Source: an uncultured Carboxylicivirga sp. (lineage in GTDB: Bacteria; Bacteroidota; Bacteroidia; Bacteroidales; Marinilabiliaceae). Taken from it: 64,000 bases of DNA. Made by a program: the position numbers and the translations under genes. The notes below the pieces were generated by a model, which saw only the letters and a program-made list of their open reading frames with translations, searched no databases and was not told the DNA's origin. This document shows positions 43,505-52,293 of this stretch, piece by piece (position 1 is the first letter of the stretch; each line of letters opens with the position of its first letter). The stretch is taken from NCBI RefSeq assembly GCF_963674565.1, contig NZ_OY771430.1, forward strand, positions 1 to 64,000. Direction: 5' to 3'.

Positions 43505-43535
43505 AAAAGGCGCCATAAGCGCCTTTTATTTTATC
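43505..43535. terminator. Bidirectional terminator between SDR gene and rlmD
   Basis: AAAAGGCGC pairs with GCGCCTTTT around CATAA, followed by a T-rich tract. Confidence 0.85.
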
Positions 43536-44940
43536 TTCTTTCCAGTAAAACAACATTCTCAACATGATGAGTGTGTGGGAACATATCTACCGGTTGTATT
43601 TTTGTAACCTTATATCGCATGTCGAGCAGATTGATGTCTCTTGCTTGTGTGGCCGAATTACAGCTTACGTAAACAATTCGATCAGGAGCTGAATTTAGGA
43701 TGGTTTGTACAACATCAGCATGCATTCCCGCTCTTGGTGGATCAACAATCATTACATCTGGATGACCATTTTTAGTCAGAAAATCATAATTCAAAACATC
43801 TTTCATATCACCAGCAAAAAAGCTTGTGTTCTCAATGTTATTGATTTTTGAATTCTCAATAGCATCTTCAATGGCCTCAGGAACGTATTCAACCCCAATA
43901 ACTTTTTTAGCCTGTCGGGCTACAAAATTCGCAATGGTTCCTGTTCCGGTGTATAAGTCATAAACCACTTCATGGCTTTTAATGTCAGCAAATTCACGGG
44001 TAACCTTATACAGTTCATAAGCTTGTTCTGAATTGGTTTGATAAAATGATTTAGGACCAATCTTTAATTTTAGTCCTTCCATTTCTTCAAATATATGATC
44101 GCGACCATAAAACAATTCAATTTGTTGATCTGTGATTGTATCGTTTGCCTTTGAATTGATAACGTATTGCAATGAGGTGATTTGTGGAAAGGTGTCTTTG
44201 AGGTATTCTAATAATTTTACCCTTTTTTCTTTGTCTTCGTGAAATAGAGTAAGAATAACCATTATCTCTCCGGTTGATGATGTTCTGATAATTAATGTTC
44301 TCAGAAATCCTTCCTGTTTCTTAAGGTCAAAAAAAGTAAGGTTGTTTTCAAAAGCAAACTTTTTAATCTCCAAACGAATTTGATTGGAAGGATCTGGTTG
44401 CAGGTGACATTTGTTAACATCAATTACTTTATCGAACATGTTAGGGATATGAAAACCAACTCCATTTCGTTGTAAGTTCTCATCACCCGAATTCATTTCT
44501 TCTGGTGATAACCAACGATTATTAGAAAAAGTAAATTCCAGTTTATTTCGGTAAAAATCGGTTCTGTCAGATGCTTTAATAGGCATTGATTCTGGCAGCT
44601 CAACTTTACCAATACGTTGCAGGTTGTTTAAAACTTCTCTTTCTTTATATTTTAACTGGTATTCATAGGGTAAAGCCTGCCACTTGCAACCTCCGCATAC
44701 TCCAAAATGTTCACAGATAGGTTCTGTTCTTATTTCACTGTATTTATGAAAATGAACAGGATAGCCTTCGTAGTAATTTTTGCGTTTTTTAGTTACCTGC
44801 ACATCAACAATATCGCCAGGAATGGCTTTCTGTACAAAAACTACACGGTCTTCAATCCGGCATAATGCTTTTCCTTCGGCTGCAACATCGGTTATTTCAA
44901 CCTGTTTTAGCAATGGTTTATTTTTTCTTGATCTTCCCAC
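43531..44940 (-). CDS. rlmD: 23S rRNA (uracil1939-C5)-methyltransferase
   Basis: A 469-residue class I methyltransferase with an N-terminal TRAM domain (about 8-65), iron-sulfur cysteines C76, C82 and C85 in CEHFGVCGGC plus a fourth in VNKCHL, the AdoMet motif VVYDLYTGTGTIA, DPPRAGM and the catalytic cysteine block VYVSCNSATQARD. The start is set at GTG 44940, giving the familiar MGRSRKNKPLL beginning. An in-frame TTG eight codons upstream lies within a -7 promoter box and is rejected. RlmD and the related RlmCD/RumA group differ in site specificity, so the target base is inferred. Confidence 0.88.
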   Translation of the reverse strand: MGRSRKNKPLLKQVEITDVAAEGKALCRIEDRVVFVQKAIPGDIVDVQVTKKRKNYYEGYPVHFHKYSEIRTEPICEHFGVCGGCKWQALPYEYQLKYKEREVLNNLQRIGKVELPESMPIKASDRTDFYRNKLEFTFSNNRWLSPEEMNSGDENLQRNGVGFHIPNMFDKVIDVNKCHLQPDPSNQIRLEIKKFAFENNLTFFDLKKQEGFLRTLIIRTSSTGEIMVILTLFHEDKEKRVKLLEYLKDTFPQITSLQYVINSKANDTITDQQIELFYGRDHIFEEMEGLKLKIGPKSFYQTNSEQAYELYKVTREFADIKSHEVVYDLYTGTGTIANFVARQAKKVIGVEYVPEAIEDAIENSKINNIENTSFFAGDMKDVLNYDFLTKNGHPDVMIVDPPRAGMHADVVQTILNSAPDRIVYVSCNSATQARDINLLDMRYKVTKIQPVDMFPHTHHVENVVLLERR

Positions 44941-44961
44941 AATGTCTATTATTTTCGGGCG

Positions 44962-44969
44962 CAAAAGTA
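44962..44969 (-). promoter_or_regulatory. -7 box of rlmD promoter
   Basis: Minus-strand TACTTTTG fits TAnnTTTG and predicts transcription starting about 15 bases before the GTG at 44940. Confidence 0.5.
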
Positions 44970-45075
44970 ATTAAAAATGAGATAATAATTAGTTAGGATT
45001 TTTAATTTCTAAGCCAACATACAATTACGGTGTAAATACGATTGTTATAATTAAAGGTAAAAATAGTAGAAAAAG

Positions 45076-45100
45076 AAAACCCCGCATTTGCGGGGTTTTT
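45076..45100. terminator. Terminator after small peptide gene
   Basis: AAAACCCCGC pairs perfectly with GCGGGGTTTT around ATTT. T-rich tracts follow on both strands. Confidence 0.85.
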
Positions 45101-45101
45101 A

Positions 45102-45284
45102 TTATTGTTCCTCGAAAGGTGTTGTTTCAAAATTATTCTCATTAAAACTAGATGCAGCAGCACCTCCACCAGTTGGAGGAGGGGGTGGTGGTGTATCTCC
45201 TTCATAAGACATTAAGATAAGTGAGATCTCATTGTCAATGTTAAAGCATTCTATAATTGGTTTTCTATACTTTTTCTTGTTCAT
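45102..45284 (-). CDS. Small peptide with KKYxKP start, Pro6 and Gly3 runs
   Basis: A 60-residue product: MNKKKYRKPIIECFNIDNEI at the start, a middle LILMSYEGD, six prolines, TGGGAAASS, and an acidic Asn/Phe-rich end. The N-terminal pattern K-x-Y-x-K-P followed by acidic/hydrophobic alternation resembles short exported or leader-like peptides common and poorly characterised in Bacteroidota. It begins 37 bases after the T9SS-secreted protein gene and is closed by a strong terminator, so the two are likely co-transcribed. No signal peptide is clear. Coding status is inferred from the composition and the operon-like position. Confidence 0.6.
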   Translation of the reverse strand: MNKKKYRKPIIECFNIDNEISLILMSYEGDTPPPPPPTGGGAAASSFNENNFETTPFEEQ

Positions 45285-45321
45285 TTATTGAATCTATTGT
45301 ACAAAAAAAGAAAATAATCCT

Positions 45322-47289
45322 TTATTTAACAAATACCTTTCGTGTTAATTCATGTAAATCTGATTTAATTTTAACAATATATATGCCTGAAGAGGTAATA
45401 GCTTTGCTATAAGAACTGGATTTTGTGTGTTCTTCAGAAATTAATTCTCCAGTAATTGTATAAATACTTATTAGGTTTTGTTTTGAGTCTAAATTAACTA
45501 TACTTATTGCGTTTTTATTACCATATATATTAACTTTAGATTTTTCAAAATCTTCATCATTAATGTTAGTTGAAATACCAGGTATAAATCTGATTTGGAA
45601 TCTATTTGCAATAGTTCCGGAAGTGGCAGTGAAGGAATATGTTTTTACTAACCTTAAATCTGTTACAATAGGATTGTTTATATCTTCAAGGTCTTCAAGA
45701 TAAATTTCAACATTTTCATCGAAATTTGAAAGTGAGATACGTTCTATTGAAAATGTTCCATCAGATGGTATCTTAATGCTTAATGGAACAATTGCATCAT
45801 CTTGTTTTAGAGAACTAACTCCATATATAGATCGTTTTGAATTGCCATCTGAAATGAAAAGTTCTGCATAATTTGTTGTGGATGAAAAATATTTTGTTGT
45901 GTTAAATCTTGTGGGATCTGTAATTTCTTCAGCGTCATTAAAGGCAATAATCATTTCATCCTTATAAGTACTATTAACTCCTGCCAGTTTTAATTGAGGA
46001 TAAACGGGAGCCGCTGCTTTAAGATAAGAATTATCAAAAATTGATTTACACGCATTGGTGAAAGTTAGAGTTCCACTAGTTTCTGTTGGAGTAACCCTTA
46101 CCCAAAAAGCATGATTAGATGGTATTTCTTTTGTTACACCATTTGTTCCACTTCCTAGAGCTGAATTATATGAACCGTAAGCGGAGCTTATATTGAGGTA
46201 TATATTATAACTTTCTTCCATCTGATTTGATAATATAACCTGATCGAAGTTAATAGCGCTTGAATATGGGTTGCCAATTAAATTCCATCCATCACTGCTT
46301 CCTTGATTAAGTGTTAAGAATAAATCGTTGGTATAGATCTGGCCATTAAATAATAGATTCTGAACAGTTCCGTCAACAACATATCCTTTACCAATTTCCA
46401 GAGAAGTGGCATCTGAACATGTACCCCAAGTACCTGTATTGTTATCCCAATAATATTTATTAAGATTGGTTCCTATATCGCCAAAGGTTAAATTTTCAAC
46501 CGGACATGAAATAAAGTATGAGCGATTAGAGGATGAAATTTTTTGATAAATATATACTTGGGCAGTTGGTTCAAAGGTAATGTCTCCCATAGTAGCAAGA
46601 TCTGCATTATCTGTGGCAGTGGAATTTAATATTAAATCGCCAAGGATATGTAGGCTTGAACCACTGGAAATAATCATTTGACCACCAGCCAATATTGTCA
46701 GATTATTAATAGTATCAGTACCCGTTAATGCAGCATGGAATGTAACGTCTCCGGGTATTGTGATGTTTGCGTTTTTTTCATATGCCTGACTCCAGTTGTT
46801 ATTATCAGTCCAATCACTGGATTCTCCACCTAGCCAAGTGATTTCTGGGATGTATATGTTTGTTGTGAATGGGATTGTTGTTGGTGAAGTTTGTTCTATT
46901 GATGTTGCTGTAGTAAAATCTGAAGAAGAAACACAATATACAATATAATTGGTGCCTGGGGATAAATTATAAGCATTAAAAGAAAATTCATTTCCAGCTC
47001 CATTTCTAGCTGGAATAGCAATATCTCCATATGTGCCAATTGTCAATGTTCCACCATTCCCATCATATGTCCAATCCATTACATTTTGGACCGTTGGTGC
47101 AGAAACACCTTCCTCTAATATAATAAATGATGTGTAAAAATTATTTACAGTAACATTAGTGACAACTGTAACTGTAGTTAGGTCAATATTTTTAACGGTT
47201 GGATAACCATCATTATAAGCTTGTCCAAACCCCAATTGACTAATTAGCAAAAAAGACGATAATAATATAAAAGAGTAGAAATTTTTCAT
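45322..47289 (-). CDS. T9SS-secreted protein with type A sorting domain
   Basis: The 655-residue product has a signal peptide (MKNFYSFILLSSFLLISQLGFG), an N-terminal Ig/Fn3-like region (about 25-150), a middle part with WLGGESSDWTDNNNWSQA and an IPGDVTFHA repeat-like beta region, and a C-terminal T9SS type A sorting domain (about 575-655, ending SGIYIVKIKSDLHELTRKVFVK). The G-x-x-(S/T)-x-D-W-x-x-x-x-N-W motif is frequent in T9SS cargo with parallel beta-helix parts. No enzymatic motif was recognised. It is probably displayed on the surface or released. The small peptide gene follows. Confidence 0.85.
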   Translation of the reverse strand: MKNFYSFILLSSFLLISQLGFGQAYNDGYPTVKNIDLTTVTVVTNVTVNNFYTSFIILEEGVSAPTVQNVMDWTYDGNGGTLTIGTYGDIAIPARNGAGNEFSFNAYNLSPGTNYIVYCVSSSDFTTATSIEQTSPTTIPFTTNIYIPEITWLGGESSDWTDNNNWSQAYEKNANITIPGDVTFHAALTGTDTINNLTILAGGQMIISSGSSLHILGDLILNSTATDNADLATMGDITFEPTAQVYIYQKISSSNRSYFISCPVENLTFGDIGTNLNKYYWDNNTGTWGTCSDATSLEIGKGYVVDGTVQNLLFNGQIYTNDLFLTLNQGSSDGWNLIGNPYSSAINFDQVILSNQMEESYNIYLNISSAYGSYNSALGSGTNGVTKEIPSNHAFWVRVTPTETSGTLTFTNACKSIFDNSYLKAAAPVYPQLKLAGVNSTYKDEMIIAFNDAEEITDPTRFNTTKYFSSTTNYAELFISDGNSKRSIYGVSSLKQDDAIVPLSIKIPSDGTFSIERISLSNFDENVEIYLEDLEDINNPIVTDLRLVKTYSFTATSGTIANRFQIRFIPGISTNINDEDFEKSKVNIYGNKNAISIVNLDSKQNLISIYTITGELISEEHTKSSSYSKAITSSGIYIVKIKSDLHELTRKVFVK

Positions 47290-47412
47290 CGCGATAGTAT
47301 TGATTGCAATTTATACGTTCTTGTAAAGTTAAAGTTTTGTTTTTTAAACACTACTTAGTTAAGAAAAGTTTATGATGAATTAATAATATATATTGGTAAA
47401 CATCAATTCCTA

Positions 47413-48120
47413 TTATTTAAGTATAAGTCGTGCCAAATAATCGTAATGAGGTCCGTCAAAAAGTTTTTCAAAGGTAAAAACATTTTCAATGGCTTTATCT
47501 TCCAGTAGGGCAGGGTCTATAAAAAGCCAGGGAAAAGGTTGGGTTTTATGGTTTTTATACTTCATAGTATAAATAACTTCACCATAATAATTTTCCATGG
47601 GGACCATCATGTAGCTATCTTCATCAATAAATAAATAGCGTAAATCAGAGCTGTCCAGAATAACTTGTCCTCCAGGATTGAGATGTTTTTTTAATGTTTG
47701 AAGAAAGTGATCCAGATTTTTTAGATTACCTGCTAGTCCAATACCATTCATCATTAATAATAACGTGTCGTATTTTTTATTTGTTTCGAATTGGTAAAAG
47801 TCGGCTTGATAATAAGAGATAACTCCTCTTTGTAAAGCTGTTTCCTTACATCCCTCAGAGGTGTCAATGCAATCAACCTGTAAACCTTTTTGTTGCAGGT
47901 ATAAAGCATGACTTCCGGTTCCGGCACCAATATCCAATACATTACCTTTACAAAGCATCAAAGCCTTTTGCTCAATTTCAGGCATTTGATTGAATGATCT
48001 GAACAAATAATCGACCGGTATAAAGTCATCTTCCGCAATATTGGATCTCACCCTGATTGAAAGTTCACGCTTACCACTCATGTAGTCAAGAGCGGCCTGT
48101 CCCATAGGATCGTTTTGCAT
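47413..48120 (-). CDS. Class I SAM-dependent methyltransferase, substrate unknown
   Basis: A 235-residue Rossmann-fold methyltransferase with motif I VLDIGAGTGSHALYL (61-75), a following acidic residue in VDCIDTSEGC, and a post-motif LNPGGQVILDSSD. No domain indicates the substrate. Two overlapping -7-like boxes (TATTTTTG) lie just upstream at 48141-48156. It appears to be transcribed alone. Confidence 0.8.
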   Translation of the reverse strand: MQNDPMGQAALDYMSGKRELSIRVRSNIAEDDFIPVDYLFRSFNQMPEIEQKALMLCKGNVLDIGAGTGSHALYLQQKGLQVDCIDTSEGCKETALQRGVISYYQADFYQFETNKKYDTLLLMMNGIGLAGNLKNLDHFLQTLKKHLNPGGQVILDSSDLRYLFIDEDSYMMVPMENYYGEVIYTMKYKNHKTQPFPWLFIDPALLEDKAIENVFTFEKLFDGPHYDYLARLILK

Positions 48121-48140
48121 ATTAATTTATTATTAGAATG

Positions 48141-48156
48141 CAAAAATACAAAAATA
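48141..48156 (-). promoter_or_regulatory. Tandem -7 boxes before methyltransferase gene
   Basis: Minus strand carries TATTTTTG twice in a row (48156-48149 and 48148-48141), each matching TAnnTTTG. Confidence 0.4.
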
Positions 48157-48192
48157 TAAGCTAAGGGGTCTGTTTCGTAGTTTTTAGAGAAT

Positions 48193-48221
48193 AAAAAAAG
48201 CCAACTTTTTGAGTTGGCTTT
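48193..48221 (-). terminator. Terminator after alpha-oxoamine synthase gene
   Basis: Minus-strand AAAGCCAACT pairs with AGTTGGCTTT, followed by T7, 20 bases past the stop. Confidence 0.85.
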
Positions 48222-48241
48222 AGTTGATTGTATAAATTGTA

Positions 48242-49495
48242 TTACAATACGTTTGCAATTTTATCAGACTTGTATTTACCTGCTTTTAATTTCTCTTTAA
48301 CTTCAGAGAATGCTTTAATGGTATATTCCACATCTTCCAAAGTATGAGCGGCTGTAGGAATAATACGTAACATGATCTGATCTTTTGGTATTACAGGGTA
48401 AACCACAATTGAACAGAAAATGTTGTAGTTCTCGCGTAAATCCATTGTTAACTGAGTTGCCTCAGGTACATCTCCTTCAAGGAATACAGGAGTAACAGGA
48501 GATTCAGTTTTTCCAAGGTTAAATCCTTCTTTCTTTAAACCTGATTGAAGTGCATCAACTACCTTCCACAGTTTTTCTTTGTGTTCTGGTTGATCACGAA
48601 GCATTTCAAGACGTTTAAGTGCACCCATTACCATAGGCATTGGTAAAGATTTTGCAAAAATTTGTGAACGAAGGTTGTAGCGTAGATAACTTACAACTTC
48701 TTCACTACCTGCAACAAAACCACCGATGCCAGCCATTGACTTGGCAAAAGTGCTGAAATGAACATCAATCTGATCTGTTACGCCATAGTGTTCAGGAACA
48801 CCTGCTCCTGTTTTACCCATGGTTCCAAATCCGTGAGCGTCATCAACTAATATTCTGAAGTTAAACTTCTCTTTAAGCTTAACAATATCTTTTAGGTTAC
48901 CTAAGTCTCCAGCCATACCAAAAACACCTTCGGTAATCACCAGGATACCTCCTCCGTTTTCAGCTGCTTTTTTAGTGGCGAATTCAAGCATTTTTTCACA
49001 CTTAGCCATGTCGTTATGAGCAAAAACAAAGCTTTTGCCACCTTTGGCTTTATGTAGGAAAATACCATCCATGATACATGCATGTGACTCTGAGTCATAT
49101 ACAATTACGTCTTTACGACTAACTAATGTATCAATTATAGATACCATACCCTGATATCCATAGTTTAGAAGATATGAATCTTCTTTACCAACAAATTCAG
49201 CTAATTGAGCTTCTAATTCTTCATGTTTGCTGGTGTGTCCCGACATCATACGGGCACCCATTGGGTAAGCCATTCCGTATTCTGCCGCTGCGTCAGCATC
49301 AGCTTTTCTTACATCCGGATGGTTTGCTAAACCCAAATAGTTATTTAAACTCCAGGTTAGAACTTCTTTACCACGGAATTTCATTTTTGGGCTTATTTCT
49401 CCCTCCAGCTTTGGGAACATGAAATATCCATGAGCTTCCTTACCGTATTGGCCCAAAGGACCCATGTGTGCTTTGATCTTATCGAAAATGTCCAC
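48242..49495 (-). CDS. PLP-dependent alpha-oxoamine synthase, probable serine palmitoyltransferase
   Basis: A 417-residue fold-type I PLP enzyme of the group that condenses an amino acid with an acyl-CoA (KBL, BioF, ALAS, SPT). It has the SLNNYLGLANHP start, the cofactor-binding VDDAHGFGTMG (217-227), and the PLP lysine K252 in HFSTFAKSMAG. Bacteroidota often carry this form; serine palmitoyltransferase, which starts sphingolipid synthesis, is the favoured assignment, but glycine C-acetyltransferase is an alternative. No sphingolipid partner genes are adjacent. A -7 box lies 24 bases upstream of the ATG. Confidence 0.8.
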   Translation of the reverse strand: MDIFDKIKAHMGPLGQYGKEAHGYFMFPKLEGEISPKMKFRGKEVLTWSLNNYLGLANHPDVRKADADAAAEYGMAYPMGARMMSGHTSKHEELEAQLAEFVGKEDSYLLNYGYQGMVSIIDTLVSRKDVIVYDSESHACIMDGIFLHKAKGGKSFVFAHNDMAKCEKMLEFATKKAAENGGGILVITEGVFGMAGDLGNLKDIVKLKEKFNFRILVDDAHGFGTMGKTGAGVPEHYGVTDQIDVHFSTFAKSMAGIGGFVAGSEEVVSYLRYNLRSQIFAKSLPMPMVMGALKRLEMLRDQPEHKEKLWKVVDALQSGLKKEGFNLGKTESPVTPVFLEGDVPEATQLTMDLRENYNIFCSIVVYPVIPKDQIMLRIIPTAAHTLEDVEYTIKAFSEVKEKLKAGKYKSDKIANVL

Positions 49496-49518
49496 GTTAC
49501 TGAGCTTTAAAATTTCGG

Positions 49519-49526
49519 CAAATGTA
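49519..49526 (-). promoter_or_regulatory. -7 box of alpha-oxoamine synthase gene
   Basis: Minus-strand TACATTTG matches TAnnTTTG. No convincing -33. Confidence 0.45.
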
Positions 49527-49689
49527 ATGTTTTTGATACTGATTGAGAAAAAATCACGTTAAAAAAATCTAAACATATATAGCTTCAATTGTTCGTTTAG
49601 AAATGATTATTGGGGCTTAATGTCTGGTAGTTAGGTGGAAGGGTTGAAAAGAGGGTGTGGATTTTGTTGTGACTAAAGTATTTTAAGTA

Positions 49690-49720
49690 TTGTGAGGTTG
49701 TAATGTAAAGTATATCTTTG
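49690..49720 (+). promoter_or_regulatory. Promoter of bamD operon
   Basis: TATCTTTG at 49713-49720 with TTG at 49690-49692 and 20-base spacing. Leader about 60 bases. Confidence 0.55.
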
Positions 49721-49789
49721 CATGATGTTTAAATACCATTCTTTTTAATCGTCCTAAAGAATTTTAGAAAAAACATTTAGTAAAACTTT

Positions 49790-50620
49790 ATGAGATTAAG
49801 AAACTTATCTGTGCTGATTTTAGTGATTGCCAGCTTATTTGCAGGCGGATGCAGTAAATATCAGAAGTTATTAAAAAGTCAGGATTATGAACTGTGGTAC
49901 ACTGAAGCACTGAGTTACTACGAACAGGAAGACTATACAAGGGCTTCTACCTTATTAAGTCAACTTGTTAATATATACAGGGGTACTGATAGGGCGGAAG
50001 AATTAAATTATGTTTATGCCAACTGTTTATATGGTATGAATAATGATTTATCTGCTGGACATTATTATAGGGAGTTCGTTAAGAATTTTCCTTCGAGTGA
50101 TAAAGCTGAGGAATGCTTGTACATGAGTGCAATCACCTATTATAATATGTCGCCAAAACCTCGTTTGGATCAAACACCAACAGAGCAAGCTATTCAGGAA
50201 TTTCAGTTGTTTATTAATATGTATCCGAATAGTCCCCGTGTAGAAGAAGCCACACGTTTGATGGATGAGCTGCGCGATAAGCTGGTATACAAATCGTATT
50301 TAAATGCGAAATTGTATTACGATTTAGGTGACTATATGGGAAACAACTATATGTCGGCGGTTATTGCTGCTGAGAATAGTTTGAAAGAATTTCCTGATAC
50401 AAAATATAGAGAAGAATTATCTTTTCTGATTCTTGAATCAAAATATATTCAGGCTGTAAAAAGTGTTGAAGAAAAGAAAGAGGATAGAGTAAGAGAAACA
50501 ATAGATGAGTACTACACGTTTATTAATGAGTTTCCTGAAAGTCAGTATAAGAGACGTGCAGAGAAGATTCTGAGTGATTCAGAAGATATGTTAACAGGGT
50601 ATAAAAAAGAAGAAGTATAA
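49790..50620 (+). CDS. bamD: Outer-membrane protein assembly factor BamD
   Basis: A 276-residue lipoprotein (lipobox FAGGC, C21) made of TPR-like helix pairs, for example YTEALSYYEQEDYTRASTLL and SDKAEECLYMSAITYYNM. BamD works with BamA to insert beta-barrel proteins into the outer membrane. It leads a plus-strand cluster with rpoZ, coaBC, porD and recN that is widely conserved in Bacteroidota, and this context supports the assignment. Confidence 0.92.
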   Translation: MRLRNLSVLILVIASLFAGGCSKYQKLLKSQDYELWYTEALSYYEQEDYTRASTLLSQLVNIYRGTDRAEELNYVYANCLYGMNNDLSAGHYYREFVKNFPSSDKAEECLYMSAITYYNMSPKPRLDQTPTEQAIQEFQLFINMYPNSPRVEEATRLMDELRDKLVYKSYLNAKLYYDLGDYMGNNYMSAVIAAENSLKEFPDTKYREELSFLILESKYIQAVKSVEEKKEDRVRETIDEYYTFINEFPESQYKRRAEKILSDSEDMLTGYKKEEV

Positions 50621-50635
50621 TAAATCAGAGTAGAT

Positions 50636-50974
50636 ATGTCAATTGATTACAAAAAGACAAACGCACCGGTTTCGACCATCACCTGGGATAAAAATGTTTT
50701 ATCAGAACCAACTGGTAATATTTATGAGTCGGTAGTGGTAATAGCTAAACGAGCTAACCAAATCAGTGCAGAGATGAAGGATGAACTGAATAAAAAACTT
50801 CAGGAATTTGCTTCATATACTGATAATCTTGAAGAGGTTTTTGAAAACCGTGAGCAGATTGAGATTTCTCGATTCTACGAGCGTTTACCAAAGCCAGTAT
50901 GTATTGCCTCTCAGGAGTTTGTTGAAGGTAATGTTTACCATCGCAATCCGGAAAAAACGGAAGCCGGAGAATAG
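50636..50974 (+). CDS. rpoZ: RNA polymerase omega-like subunit
   Basis: A 112-residue protein of the Bacteroidota Rpb6/omega type. It contains the NIYESVVVIAKRANQIS helix that matches the omega core, then a charged C-terminal extension with ERLPKPVCIASQEF. Omega helps fold and hold the beta-prime subunit. It sits 15 bases after bamD, in the usual gene order, and is followed by a terminator. Confidence 0.85.
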   Translation: MSIDYKKTNAPVSTITWDKNVLSEPTGNIYESVVVIAKRANQISAEMKDELNKKLQEFASYTDNLEEVFENREQIEISRFYERLPKPVCIASQEFVEGNVYHRNPEKTEAGE

Positions 50975-51011
50975 TTTGTATTAACAAACCGGTTTTTAAT
51001 GATATTAAAAT

Positions 51012-51050
51012 AAAGATAAAAGGGGATTGTGACTTCTTTTATCTTTTTTT
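51012..51050 (+). terminator. Terminator between rpoZ and coaBC
   Basis: AAAGATAAAAG pairs perfectly with CTTTTATCTTT (11 bp), followed by T-run. Only 11 bases separate it from the coaBC ATG, so it may be a partial terminator within the cluster. Confidence 0.75.
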
Positions 51051-51061
51051 TATTTTAGGGT

Positions 51062-52267
51062 ATGCTAAAAGGAAAAAAGTTTATTCTGGGTATATCGGGC
51101 GGTATAGCTGCCTATAAATGTGCTCATTTAACAAGGTTATTAGTTAAAGAGGGCGCTGAGGTGCAGGTTTTGATGACAAAAATGGCGAAGGAGTTTATTA
51201 CACCTTTAACCATGGCAACCTTATCGAAACGTCCCATATTGGTTGAGTTTTATAATCCCGAAAACGGAGATTGGAACAGCCATGTGGACACCGGCCTTTG
51301 GGCTGATGCCATGATTGTAGCTCCGGCTACAGCAAACACAATGGGTAAAATGGCTAATGGCATAGCAGATAATTTGTTAATTACAACCTATCTGTCGGCG
51401 AAATGTCCTGTTTTTGTTGCTCCAACAATGGATCTGGATATGTATAAGCATCCTTCAACGACCCGAAATATGGAGACGCTTCAATCTTATGGAAATATAT
51501 TGATTGAGCCTGGTTCTGGAGAACTTGCAAGTGGATTAGTAGGAAAAGGTCGGATGGCTGAGCCAGAAGAGATAGTTGAAAGCCTCGAAGCTTACTTTAA
51601 AAAAAAAGTCTCTGATAAACTAGTAGGCAAAAAAGTATTGGTTACTGCAGGGCCAACTCATGAAAAGATTGATCCTGTCCGCTTTATTGGCAATTACTCA
51701 TCAGGTAAGATGGGTTTTGCAATAGCTGAAGAATTGGCTGGTAGAGGGGCTGAAGTGGTTTTGGTAAGTGGTCCCAGTAGTCTAAAATGCAATCATCCCA
51801 ATATAAACCGAATTAATGTTGTGAGTGCAGCTGATATGCATGAGGCTTGCGAAAAAGTTTTTGCGGATTGTGATATGGCTGTGATGTCAGCAGCTGTAGC
51901 TGATTATACTCCGGTTGTAATGGCTGATCAGAAAATGAAGCGCAAGTCTGATACGTTAAATATTGAGTTAAAATCAACTGTTGATATAGCTAAAGCCCTT
52001 GGAGAGAAGAAGAAAGAAAAACAATTGCTGGTTGGTTTTGCATTGGAAACAAACGATGCTGAACAAAACGCGTTGAAAAAACTTAATTCAAAAAATCTGG
52101 ATCTGATTGTTTTGAATAGTCTGCAGGATAGTGGAGCTGGTTTTAATGTGGATACCAATAAAATTACAATCATCAGTAAACAAAATAATAAGAAAGATTT
52201 TCCGTTAAAATCGAAGGTGGATGTGGCGAGTGATATAGTGGATGAGATGGAGAGTTTGATGGAATAA
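51062..52267 (+). CDS. coaBC: Bifunctional phosphopantothenoylcysteine decarboxylase / phosphopantothenate-cysteine ligase
   Basis: The 401-residue fusion enzyme performs two steps of coenzyme A synthesis. The N-terminal CoaC flavoprotein half (about 1-180) has GISGGIAAYKCA and the catalytic-type APTMDLDMY loop. The C-terminal CoaB half (about 185-401) has VTAGPTHEKIDPVRFIGNYSSG and AAVADYTP. Length is normal. It precedes porD by 26 bases. Confidence 0.95.
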   Translation: MLKGKKFILGISGGIAAYKCAHLTRLLVKEGAEVQVLMTKMAKEFITPLTMATLSKRPILVEFYNPENGDWNSHVDTGLWADAMIVAPATANTMGKMANGIADNLLITTYLSAKCPVFVAPTMDLDMYKHPSTTRNMETLQSYGNILIEPGSGELASGLVGKGRMAEPEEIVESLEAYFKKKVSDKLVGKKVLVTAGPTHEKIDPVRFIGNYSSGKMGFAIAEELAGRGAEVVLVSGPSSLKCNHPNINRINVVSAADMHEACEKVFADCDMAVMSAAVADYTPVVMADQKMKRKSDTLNIELKSTVDIAKALGEKKKEKQLLVGFALETNDAEQNALKKLNSKNLDLIVLNSLQDSGAGFNVDTNKITIISKQNNKKDFPLKSKVDVASDIVDEMESLME

Positions 52268-52293
52268 TCAAGAACAAATTAATAAAACGGTTT

